Made by a program: the position numbers and the translations under genes. The notes beneath the pieces are model-generated. The model was not told the DNA's origin. It searched no databases and saw only the letters and a program-made list of their open reading frames with translations. From Tubulanus polymorphus (lineage: Eukaryota > Nemertea > Palaeonemertea > Tubulaniformes > Tubulanidae), in the NCBI RefSeq assembly GCF_964204645.1, contig NW_027437477.1, positions 2,501 through 60,000 on the forward strand: DNA of 57,500 nucleotides, written 5' to 3'. Shown here piece by piece: positions 36,396 through 48,300 of the stretch (position 1 is the stretch's first letter; every line of letters begins with the position of its first letter).

Positions 36396-36459
36396 CAATA
36401 TTCAAGAAGAGAAGGAGGAAGTCGTTTAATTTCAAAATGAATTCAAGAATTATGTTTTC

Positions 36460-37413
36460 TCACTGGCATTTCATCACACGGATGGCCACGGTACGAAATT
36501 GTTTACTTGCTAGAATATGCAGATAAAAATTCATCGCATAATTCAAGGCGAATATCTTCGAAGCGATGTAAGAAGCAGGTCTCAGCTCGACATCCAAGCC
36601 CTCGACCGCGCGTAGAGACGACAGTAGACAAACCGGAATCATAGTCACCACGAAGAACGTCATAACGGCCAGCACCATGCGACTGGCTTGATTGGTTTTT
36701 ATCGAACCGTTTCCCGAAGCGGACGACGCCGCATCGCTCGACCGCATCGTGACGACCATCACGATAGTCGCTACTGTAATAATCACTGCTGGAAAATATA
36801 TGAACAATGAATATAAAGCGTATTGGGTCGAAACGTAAACAAAACTCGGAAATGTGCATTTTTCTATCGGGGATCGGTCGTCACAAGTGATCGTCCACGT
36901 GAAGGAAAATATAGCAAACATCAGCGCAGTCAGAGTGGCGCACATTATAGACGATGTTTTCGGTGTCCAGAAACGTTTGGCAGTGAAAGGAAAGTGGATA
37001 GCGCAGAGTCTCTCAATCGTTACGAGAACTAATAAAACTGGACTCATCGACGTCGTCAGAACGACTAGTTGTTCGTGAATGATAACTGCCCAAACGCTGT
37101 AGAAAGAGATGACGTTTTCGCCGAGGAATCTCATCCCGATAATGTGCACGAGAATACAAGCGGCTTCGCCTACGCGCACGTTGTCGGAAATGGCCAGACT
37201 GAACAGGAATCGACTGTAAGATAGTTTCCAGAAGCTTCGCTTCAACATTATGATAACTATGAAATTGTTTCCCGTAAATCCGAAGATAACGAAGAGAACG
37301 GTGAAACAGCAATCAAGCGTTAGTTCCAAATCGGAGCGATGACTGACATCTAAATGTGTTAGTAATCTGTATTCGAGAGGGCTGGGTATTCGAGTCATAT
37401 TAGGCCTAACCAT
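36460..37413 (-). CDS. Intronless class A (rhodopsin-like) GPCR
   Basis: 317 aa from ATG 37413 to TGA 36460. Seven hydrophobic segments: TM1 CCFTVLFVIFGFTGNNFIVI, TM2 FLFSLAISDN, TM3 ending LVTIERLCAIHFPF (ERL in the DRY position), TM4 MCATLTALMFAIFSF, TM5 LFIYFPAVIITVATIVMVV, TM6 VLAVMTFFVVTMIPVCLL, TM7 KIFALNYAMNFYLHIL. Two N-terminal residues before TM1 suggest glycosylation (NMT). TM7 lacks NPxxY and has NYAMNFYLHI instead; TM6 keeps Pro but lacks CWxP. It resembles lineage-expanded peptide/orphan receptors of invertebrates. Ligand unknown. It lies downstream of, and on the same strand as, the large receptor gene; its spliceless structure suggests an independent gene, possibly of retroposed origin. 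Confidence 0.83.
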   Translation of the reverse strand: MVRPNMTRIPSPLEYRLLTHLDVSHRSDLELTLDCCFTVLFVIFGFTGNNFIVIIMLKRSFWKLSYSRFLFSLAISDNVRVGEAACILVHIIGMRFLGENVISFYSVWAVIIHEQLVVLTTSMSPVLLVLVTIERLCAIHFPFTAKRFWTPKTSSIMCATLTALMFAIFSFTWTITCDDRSPIEKCTFPSFVYVSTQYALYSLFIYFPAVIITVATIVMVVTMRSSDAASSASGNGSIKTNQASRMVLAVMTFFVVTMIPVCLLSSLRAVEGLDVELRPASYIASKIFALNYAMNFYLHILASKQFRTVAIRVMKCQ

Positions 37414-38572
37414 AGCAAATAATGGAAACTATCTTTACAACGCGCTACCACAAAATATAATAAACTGTCGGTGCCGTTTTCGTGAGGAAATCAGATATCA
37501 TTTATAAGTCCGACATTGTTATACGGATACCTGCTGCGATACTGACACGAGTTGACGTGGTCATCACAATACACTTTTCAGATTCAGATTCAGACTTTTC
37601 AAGATTGATTGATTTTTAAACATATTTCTCATTCTGACATTCGTAGTTGCGGAAATATGGATTACTCGTTAAACGTGTTGCAAAATTGAAATGATGTACA
37701 ACGCTTAACCATCGATATCACCTTTGCATACGAGAATGAGTGTGTGCATTTTCGTGTGTCCCTGTCTTTATTTCTAAGGGTGAAACAAGCTTTGCTTTCT
37801 TCCGGGCTATTCGTCTGTTATTTAACATCAGTATATTATGCATTCAGTAGAATTGAGAAGCGGCAACTCGTAAATTTAACTTTCTGACTAATTTCAAAGA
37901 AACAACAAAACTCACTTGAACACCATGAACAATAACACATATATTGCTTATATCGTCGACAATAGATAATATAAACATATAAAATCTCTCTAAATATTAC
38001 ATTGTATGTATGGATTATTAAAAATAAAAAAACTATACTATATGATATAAATCAAAAGAATCAATAAAGTCTAATTTGAATAATTAAATTATGACCGGCA
38101 ACCAGTCTCATCCCGATATAATGATGACGTAGTACACATCATCTCAAAAATAATCATCGTAATAATCAAACTTAAAACCGGGAGAATGAAATGTATTCAA
38201 TTACGAAATAGCCAAAATTCACAATTGTAATTGTTATTTTGCAACACCAATATTGATGACGTAGTGCACAACGACTCATACGTAATATACTAAATGCCAT
38301 TAATATTTATTGTGCAAGACATAAAAATTCTTTAGATAGAATACAACGTGACATAAAATGTGTTCGATTATCGGAATAGACGCCAAAATTCGCATTTTGT
38401 TACTTTTTCTGGAAGGCCAATAAATGACGTAGTTAGTTCACATCGATTCAGGCATTTCCCATAAACAACGCGTAAATACAACGGGAAATTTGTGACGACA
38501 TTGGGACGCTCCCATTTACGACGTCAAAAAGTGGACGGACTTTTCCTCAAAGACCGATGATGGATGTCATCA
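37414..38572. other. Intergenic, 3' side of the large receptor
   Basis: No exon found. Three diverged copies of a roughly 130-160 bp segment with ATGACGTAGT-CACA near 38122, 38255 and 38416 suggest an old tandem repeat. A minus-strand AATAAA at 38311-38306 may end the receptor transcript. Confidence 0.45.
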
Positions 38573-39331
38573 CTATGCAGCTGTTTTCTTCAAATTGTTG
38601 ATTTGTCGCAGAAGATACTTTACAATTTTCCCGAACTGCAGAATATCGAGCGTCGAGTCGGTTTTACCGTAGAACTTATCGGTAGCGATAAACACCTCCA
38701 ATATGTTTGTACACGAGTTCTGAAGATACAGAGAAATCGGACGATGTAGTATCTGTATATTGAGGTTATAACTGTTGGGATATGGCGAGTGGGATTTTAT
38801 AGTGCCAAAAAGGATAGTATATTAACCCATCCTCGCTTTCCAGGGTTTAATCTCACGCTAACAGAAAACCTGGCCGCAGACCTTTCATATTGGTCTATTA
38901 CCGCAACCCAAGAAATCTTGGGCTGTATAGTAGACCGATGAACAATACATATTCTACCTTAGCATTTCCAACAAGTACTGCGTTCACATCCAGTTTTTTA
39001 ACGGATAGATCTCTGGAATGAAGCTCTTGTAACACTTCAGCCAGTCGTTGAACCACGACGTGAATTCTACGCGGGCTCGCGTAGCATCGGAAATACGATA
39101 CTAGGGGATCCAGGTCATGATGCATATCACGCTGACCTTCAGGAACGACTGATAAAATGTTCGGTACTAACAGAGTCATTTCTTCTGTATTGTCACTGCA
39201 TCTGTCCTCAGTAACTTGATAAAATAAGAAAACGTGCAATTAGGGAACTTATGGCCTCGTGGCCGAACGTCAATGTCGACTATTATTTCTTACCTGGCGT
39301 GTTCCTGTTCCCCCTGGCAATATTTCTTTTT
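38573..39331 (-). CDS. Receptor exons 35-37: C-terminal tail with kinase-like segment
   Basis: Exon 35 39294-39331 (basic, [13 protein letters not shown]), exon 36 38958-39214 and tentative exon 37 38573-38719, stop TAG. Exon 36 contains [14 protein letters not shown] and [20 protein letters not shown] followed by [10 protein letters not shown]. This mirrors the alpha-E, catalytic-loop and following strand of protein kinases (LA.aL.yLHs..ivHrDLkp.NiLl....K) with HRD replaced by LSVKK, so an inactive kinase-like fold is suggested. Exon 37 reads [20 protein letters not shown] and VKYLLRQI, comparable with the alpha-F region. The exon 36-37 junction is less certain than the others, and an exon between them may be missing. 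Confidence 0.55.
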
Positions 39332-42300
39332 CTAAAAAGGATGTTCAAATGTGTATTAGGTCTTAATCGAACGTCCTAACAAAGGAAAAGACGAAAAGTG
39401 ATTTAGATATCGACATATCATACCTGATGGAACGCAGCCCGGCTATCGTGTACAGTATCGGATTTATAGCGCTGTTTATCGGCAGTACAAAAACGGCTAT
39501 CCACGCGTACACGTCACTCGGTATGGTTACCTGTCCACTAACGGCCAGCATGCCTAAATATGTGATGAGAAAAATTAAAACAATGTTAAACCTTCCATGA
39601 CGAATGCTTTTTCCTTGGAACAAGAATCATCTGGCACAGGTCTCTTTTCAATGAAACAACACCTTTCTGTGAACCGTAAACTGTATATTGGGAATGAAGC
39701 CACCGGAAGAGATGCCTCTGAATGTTGCAATATTGCAACAAATTCTACCGGTAAAATTACACTTTTTGCGAAGTAGGAAAACGATAGCGCTAGGAAAACT
39801 TGATAAATCCTAATAAACACTTTAAAACCTAAAATATCGGTACAAACGAAATTCATGGGTATAATCTGGAGAATTTAGAAAATATAAATAGTGAGATGAT
39901 GTATTTCTAGATGACCTACCGAGAACGATTATCGGCATCCAAGCGCAGAAATCAGTTAGAACAATCAGCATCATCTTTCTCGCAACGGCCACCTCCTTTT
40001 TTTGACACTTAGTTTGACGACGTGCTGTTTGTAGACTCTGAGACATGGCTCTGTACATCCACGCGTAACAGCACGCTATAATCATAAAACCTACAAAATT
40101 CAACCCGATAAAAACAGCTACCGAATACTCCCAACCGGGCCGTTTCTCTGAGGTCAGATGTAGAGACAAACAAACTCCGGAACGCGAGTAAAACCCTCCT
40201 CCGAAATAATCAATAGGCAAAAGAGGAATAGCGGCAAGGACAACTCCGGCTAGCCACGAGATAGCAATTCCGAACAGCGCTCGCGAAGGCGTCAGTTTCA
40301 TTCGTGAAAGCGGGAAAACAACTGCAACGAATCTGTCGAGGGACATGATCAGTAACATGAACATGGATACTTCGCTGGATAGACTAGCGAGAAACCCGGC
40401 CAGATGACACAACCATCCGTTCCTCCAACTCTCATCGTAAAGAATGTACGTACCCCGATAATACGAGTCAGCACTGGCGATTATGTACATGTAAAAACCC
40501 ATGAAAAAGTCAGAAACCGCCAAACTGACCGTCAACCGATTGTTAGCCGATCGCGTATCGAAAAGATAGCGTATCAATATCGCCAACAGATTCCCGAACA
40601 GAGCTACCGTACCGACAATCCACAAACTGTAGGTCAAAACATCGCTACGCATCAAGTCGGTGCAGGATGAAAACTGATTCTTCGGCGGAAAACAATTTTC
40701 TTCCGAAACTCCTGGAGGAGCCATACAACAGAATTTATAAAAGTTGCTACGTAAATGGGCCAGGTTTGTCAGTTCACTGAAAACTTCCGTTGTAAATGTC
40801 TCCAGTTTATTCTCAGCAAGGTCTAAATTGGTAACTTCTCCGAGACCCATAAAAGCGCCGTCCTGTATTTCGAAGATGTTGCTCCCTGAGAGATTCAGGC
40901 GTCGTAACGAGCGAAGCCCGAAAAACATACCGGCTGTAAGTGTGTTTAAATTAACTGCGTGTAGATCGAGTGACGTCAGAGTGGACGTGTTTCTAAACGC
41001 GTGCGATTCTATCACTGTCAGATCTCTGCTGTCGTACAAGTGTAGAATACGAAGGTTACCGAGATCGCTCAAACTGCCTGATTTAAGAATCACCAGCGGA
41101 TTCCGACGTAAATCGAGAAAAATTAGATTCACCAGATACGAGACGACGCCTTCGGATAACTGAGTGATGCCGCACAACCTCAGATCTAAATGGGTCAAAT
41201 AAACGAACGGTCTGAACGTCGAGTTGTCCAAAACGAGTCGAGTATTATTGAATAGATCTAAGGAACGAGACGCCGCGTACCGGCCATCGGGAGGGAGTCG
41301 CGTCAAATCAGCTGATTCACAAAATACCGAATACCCGTAACCGGTACAAGCACGAGGAATGATAAAGTCGCAGAATCGTTCGTCGTCGTTATTCGGACAG
41401 TGAGTTTTACCGTCGCACATTTCATCCAGTCGCACGCACTGTTCAGTCGAAGAACACCGGTACATACCCGGGCAGACGAACTCATCTGTAAATCAATATA
41501 AACATCTTCCGTTTAGGAAGCGATAGAAAAATCACTGTAAAACACGAATGAATCTGGATTTAGTTTCGTACCACATTTTTGTTCGTCTTCTTTATCGGGA
41601 CAATTCGGTTGCCCGTCACAGACGAATTCGGCTGCGAGGCAGTAGCTGTCGGGACACTTGAAATATCCGCTAGGACAAACAAAACTGTCTGAAATCGTTA
41701 AAGTATTAAACTGAACTCATTCGTTAACACAATACCGAGGGAATCATTCTATGGGGGTATTTGGACCACTGCCTTCTCATTTCGATTGTCGGGACAGATA
41801 ATGGTTAAAACCTGCACGGCGTGGTGAGTAAGGGATATACAACTCAAATCAAATATGAATCAGTGGAAAAATTCCCTATTTTAACGCGATATTTCTTTAA
41901 GAATTCTCTAACCTCATTCGCGGCTGTTTCATCCCAAAAAATGGCATTATTTTCCCTTTGCACCCCGAGTTCCGATTTACCTATAGACCTACCCCGACAA
42001 TGTCATATATTATGATTACCGCAGTTTAAGAGATGTGAATAATCTCGACACGGAGTCACAGAACCGTACTGATCCGTATTGTACAAACATCTCAGCGACG
42101 AGTTGTAAACGAAACCATTCGAACAGTGTTTATATCCAACTTGCATCGTCGCTGAAATAAGACAGATTCGCGAAAGTCTCGAAATAGATGAAAATGATCA
42201 ATAGAGAACGCTGATGATAATAGGGAATGGTTATGATCATAACGTACGTTTTGGACAACCGACTTCATCTTCCCGAAATCCACCGGAACAATCTAGAGTG

Positions 42301-45300
42301 ACGTCACATCTCCAACTGGCCGGGTAACACGAACCGTCGTAACATTGGAACCCGTTACATTCTGTCGAGAAAATTGAGTTTTCAGACATAATTGCGCATG
42401 TAACATTTTGACATGATGTCTCCTTGTGTCAATATAATACATTATAATTTTGATCAAAATCTTGGACAGGATTACGTATAAAGGACCCTTAACGCTGTAA
42501 CGTATAAGACATAGACCTCTCAATAGTTTAACGCTAAATACTATACCTCCACTGTGAAGCTCATCGGAGCCATCGACACAATCATCAATTCCATCATTCC
42601 TCTTTATCTCAGGAATACACTGACCGCTCGTACACGTGAATTCTGTAGCATCGCAAACCGGGTTTACTGAAGTAAATACGCGACGCGGGTATATTTAGAA
42701 TCTCGGATCAGTATAATTACGTACATTCAGTTTCGACACCGTTAGAAAACTTACAACAAAACGATTCGTCGGAGCCGTCCCCGCAATCATCTCTAAAATC
42801 GCATAAATACGATAACGATATACATCGCCCGCCTGTGCAGTGAAACTGTTCATCTGAACACGATCGCACTGAAAATATGGTTGATAAAAAGTTCGATGCA
42901 AGTTCAATATTCAGTAATCCATTAGATAGACTTATCAGTTATATTTTAGAGAAAATAGACATATCAAATGTATTTTCACGACAATAGGCCTATCAATTAT
43001 ATTCTCACTAAAACAGATTTTTATCAATCACGTTTTCTATTTACCGCAACCGATCTTCTCGTCCGAGGCGTCTCTACAATTATCGATACCGTCACAAACA
43101 TCAGTTACGTGAATACATTCTCCATTCAAACACGTGAACAAATCGTGATCAGCGCAAACTGAACGTTTCGGAAGCTGCGTCCAAATAACTTCAAAACGAA
43201 TACATAGAGAAAAATAATATAAGTTTAATGCAAAATATTCTAGATAAAATGGGCTAGAAACTATAGACGATGGGTTGAACGTACCCTGTTTTGTCGATGT
43301 GGTCCCCGTGCTTGGCTTTTTGCAAAGGAAGTGGTTCGTAGTTGACTGACCGCACGGAAAATCGAACCAGTTCGACAGAGCTGATTTCTGGATAATCGAC
43401 CTTTGCTCCAAATATACACATCTTTCTAAAACTCCTCCGTTAGGCTCACCCATAGCCCTGAATACATCAAACATTCTTTACTTAGATCCGTGGAATATGG
43501 ACAGGTTTTCGAATATTTGTTTAATTGAATACTTACCAGGCTGTAAACCCGAGAGCACTGTGGTCAACCCATCGGAAATTCCTGATACTAGTTGCATAAA
43601 TTAAACCTGAAAATGACGTGAGATTAGTTTGCGTATCCCAACGTCAGACCTCTCAACGAAATAATCCCTACCTAAATAGACTTTTCTTTCAGTAGTTTCC
43701 TTCAGCCATTTGGATACCAAAGCGACGTGAATGAATACGGCCTCCTGCTCGTTCTTAACACTAGCTAGAAAACCGCCTTCAGTTTGGCACAGTTTATTGG
43801 CCGTGTTTACCTTTAAAGGTGAGGAGCCGTTAGCAGTTTGGAATAGAAAACAATTTCCGTCGTAGTACAACCAGTGAGGGCCACATTCAGCGTCTGTCAT
43901 ACGAAAAAATCATAGTTTTATGATATTCAAAATAGTTTTAAAAAAATTGCCCGAGATATCTATTTCTAGGACCACGAAACTTATAATTACCCGAATTATT
44001 GGTAATTCGTTGATCGAATCCAATTTCCCGAGATCGATATCGAGCTAAAAATCCCGTTCCATCCGCAGCCGATAAGCTCACCGCCAGACGAACTGTTAAT
44101 CTGTTCCATTCGCTGTAGATGACATCGGGTGGCAGACGACTGTTACAGATACGACCGACCGACGGCTGAGATAAATCGATGTAGTTTACGCTGCACACGC
44201 CGAACGAAGCTTCCAGATTAAACTCGATGAATTGCAGTTGTATATAGTTGGTGAATTTGGTATCAATTTGCCACGTCGTGAAATAAGAGCGCCCGGTCAG
44301 AACGGGGAACATCGGCGACGCGAACACACCGCGCCTAGTGTGGTTTAACTGACGTTCTGTAGTGTCGATAGAATCCATGAATCCACTACCGGAACAATCT
44401 ACATTCGATATATTGTCCATGGTACATTCTGTTTTGATATCATGTAATACGATATTATGATTTGAAGTGTCAATCTACACAAATTCGAACAAACTTTTTT
44501 TTATAATCAAAACCCCATCTTCAGGAAATATTTGCGTGCATGGTTTGGACTTGCAACGCGATTGGTCCACCATGATTGCGAATAATGGACGATGGACGCT
44601 GAAAATCACTGAGATTCAGTCTCTAGCAGTCGGAAGGCCAACCCACAACCCTCTTCAGTGAAGACACAAAACATTTTGTATGCTCTAAACATCGTTCATA
44701 TTTCATCATCGTATAATCAAACAATGCTTACCTATATCTGTAATGTTTACTCTAAGCGAAAAATCTTTGCTGAAGATTAAACCGTGTCCAGTGCGAGTCA
44801 TCAGCCAGACGACTAGAACGTGATTCTCGTTCAAAACTATCGTCGGTAACTTCGCGTAGTTTCTCATTGTTTTTAACTGGTGGTTACCGTCATACAGTTT
44901 AACTTTGAATATATCTTCCGCTTTTTGGAAAACCCAGTGCACGTCGGGGTACGGCTGAGAAGATCAATAATTATACAATTGCAAATTAGTGATAGAATTA
45001 GACTTTTACTGAAGACGACTATTATGATAACCGTCGAATAAAGTACTCAAGGAAACATTTTCGGACTTTATTTTAAAGTTATTACTGTCGGATTCATAAT
45101 AAAGTTATCAATTAGACTTTAACTGTTTTGGTTCATTTAGAAAGATGATTGATACCAGTTGACTGAATGCGGGTAACTGCTGAATCGGATATTCGATGAG
45201 GTAATGTGTATTTATTGGAGAAGTGATGGTCCATTTGTAGCCACTATTCCACAGCTTATAGTCGTATAAACCAGTTTGAGTAATGTGTATTTCTGTAAAT

Positions 45301-48300
45301 GAGATTGACGTCTATAGTGAAGTATAGGCACAATGAAACGTTTGTTCTAACTTGGCGTTAAAACGGTATAACGTTTGTTTCAATGTGACGTTTCAATGTG
45401 ACGAATACTCACCGGCTTTACCGGTGTACCATCCGTACACTTCCAGTTGTAAACACGATGAACCGACGTATGAAATAACATGAAACTGAACTAATGTGGT
45501 AGTAACAGGACGCTTCAGACTAAAAAACATCTCTAGAAAGTTTTCTATGACACCTGCCGGCGAAAATATTCTCTGAATTGCAAAAACATGAACAAATTTA
45601 CTAAAATAAAACATGATACCTAGTTTCGTTAATTAGTTCATTTCTATAACTGCCGAGTCTGTTATTGTAAGCTTGATCATGGTTTTAAAAAGATAATGTA
45701 CAGGGTAGATAGACGGCCGGTTTGATCAGTGGAGACTCGAGTTCAATCCGCAGCTGATGAGGCTTTCGAGTAGTTTTTTTCTAAATCTAAGGTCGACGAC
45801 GTACCTTATCTTGGAAAGGCGGTTCATTGTAATAGACTAATCGCCCGGTTCTACGATGTTTCCAGAGAAACGCGATTCCATCGACGTAACTCCTGACTTG
45901 CTGAGCGCGTAGTTTTATCGAGAACATTGTCATCACGACTTCTCGTTCGAAATCAACCTAATACGTGTAAACAAGAGAAGACTAACGTCTGTCGACGAGA
46001 AATAACAAATAGATATCGCTCAATATCGTCGCAATGTTTGATGTAGAGTTATATGAAAAAATGATCAATAAAGTTTCGAATTGAATTTGGGTCAGTATTG
46101 ATTGAATTGAATTGACCGGCAACCAGTCTAGCCCAAGATGACATATCCGGTATATCATCGGCGGAAAAAATTCGTATATGGGTTCCAAAGATGTACGTAT
46201 ATTGCTTTACTTGTATATATTTGAGGTCTTCGTCTCCTGCGCACCAAGCGGTCGATTCTGGAATCATTCTGACGTCACCGGGATTACCGGAACTAGCTGT
46301 AATCTGGTTGTCTTTGATAAGTTGCGATGTGATTCCTAATGAATCTTCCCGTCTCTCAAATTCTAAAATACGCAGACAATACGGTTTCATATCGTATCCA
46401 AAAAGATAATCGTTTTTTGACAAGTGTTTTTCAGGGATAGGATGATAAAAAAGTGAATTTCTTGAAAGAAAGTAATGCATTTTCATTGACAACGACTTAT
46501 TCCAAAACGATAATTTTTCCAACAAAAATATCAATTTTAATGCCCAACAAACAAGTCTTTCGTCCACGCTAACCCCAGCCGAAGAACATCGCTAAACCTA
46601 ACCCCAGCTCGCTGCTAACCCTAACCCTAGCAGGGCTCGAACCTGCGACCTCTAGCATGCCAGCCAGGCACCCTAACCACTAGACCATAGACCAGTAGAC
46701 TGATGTACGGTGTTTGTCTGGTCAGTGTGGGTGACCTGGTGATCAGTAAGGTGTGGTGGCCAGATAACAATTCCCCGGATCAGAGTTTCTGATCATTGTC
46801 TAACGCGAGGGATTTTTTCTTATTCTTAACACGAGAAAATAGAAGAGCTGCAGGGGAGACTGGGACGAGGGGGGAGACTGGGACGAGGGGAGGGGGCGGA
46901 GTCGAATATCTGACACTGAGTTATGATAGTAATCAACCTATGACGGGAATACGCCGGCGTGAGCTCGATATGTTTTCACATTTTGACATTCTGTTATAGG
47001 TTTGTGACCGATTCCATAAACCCATCGCAGACGAAACGAGGAATATATTGTATTAAAAGATACAAAACGTTACATAAACAAATTTTCTGTTGAATTTCAA
47101 AAACTCACCCGATCCAAAAACCTGAACTTTACACACAATCGCAACGTTATTTCCTTTGCTTTTGAAAATCGTAACGAATCGACCGATTTTCGGCGCGTCG
47201 CAACGAATTTCCGTTCGATTCAAATCTACGTGTCGCAGCTCGTCGCAGTAATGTAGATTCTCCTTCCAGAACGTGGACGTGGTCACGTGAACAACCGCAC
47301 CGGGCATTTTATCATCGACCAATACTGAAATATGTTATCATATCATATTCGTGATGGCTTCGATACATTTAAAATGGCCCATAAGGAGCTGAATATATCC
47401 CGGTAGCCACTGTAGAACTCGGGCCTCGTAAACAAAAAAGAAAACAAAACTCTTAATTAAATATTCGCCAGTTCACTTCAGAGCGGTTACGATTTCGAAA
47501 AAGGCTTCGAGCTTTTCGGGTTCAAAATACGCGTGGTTTTCATAAGAAAAGGGAGGCACGCACGCCCTATGAAATTGATTTTCGTTCTAATTCTGTTACG
47601 TGTTTGTTGGCTTTTGGGTTTGGACCGGCGGCCGTTGAAAAGTTCAGGATACTAGTCTGAAAAAACGGATTTATAAGCGAACGCCAGATCTAACCTGATA
47701 GCACGTAATGCAACGACAGCATATCAAACTGTACCCAGCTGAAACTCTCCGTGAAAACCAGTGACAAACAGGCGTTATTTTTTCTGATTCCAGTGTTCTG
47801 CATATTCTCGAATCGATATTTCCTGATTGTGATAACCTTGTCGTATTCAATGTCGTCTGAAATTTGAAGAGGGAATGATTTGTCAGACGAATGTTGAAAT
47901 CGACGCGCGATGGGCTAAATTTCAGCAAATCATGACCCGACTATTGAGAGGACAACTGTTTGAATATATGTGATACAGCAAAAATAAAACCTTACAATAA
48001 CGTCACCTGGATATCCGAAAGCGACGATGCTACAAATTCTAGCATTCTTCGTGAGTTTAACGACGAGTTTTGAAACGGTATTCGCTTGACACATATACAT
48101 CACATCACTGTTAGATACAGCGTACTGTTGCGCAACTACGCGACAATCCACGGTTCGATTCGTGTCATTCACCGTCATTAGTAAACTGTCTGTGATCGTT
48201 TCTCGTCGATGAGGTGAAGGGGCTGAAAGCAGAGATACGCCACGTCATGTAACGTCCGACAAACTGAACAGTATTTTCCCCGCAATAAAAGTTACCGAAT

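Noticed and set aside
46570-46640. Telomere-like CTAACCC runs
   Set aside because: Only two or three units, part of a tRNA-derived SINE tail that also occurs at 2195-2275.
46621-46692. Functional tRNA gene
   Set aside because: A- and B-box-like sequences are present but I cannot form a convincing acceptor stem; a tRNA gene scan would decide.
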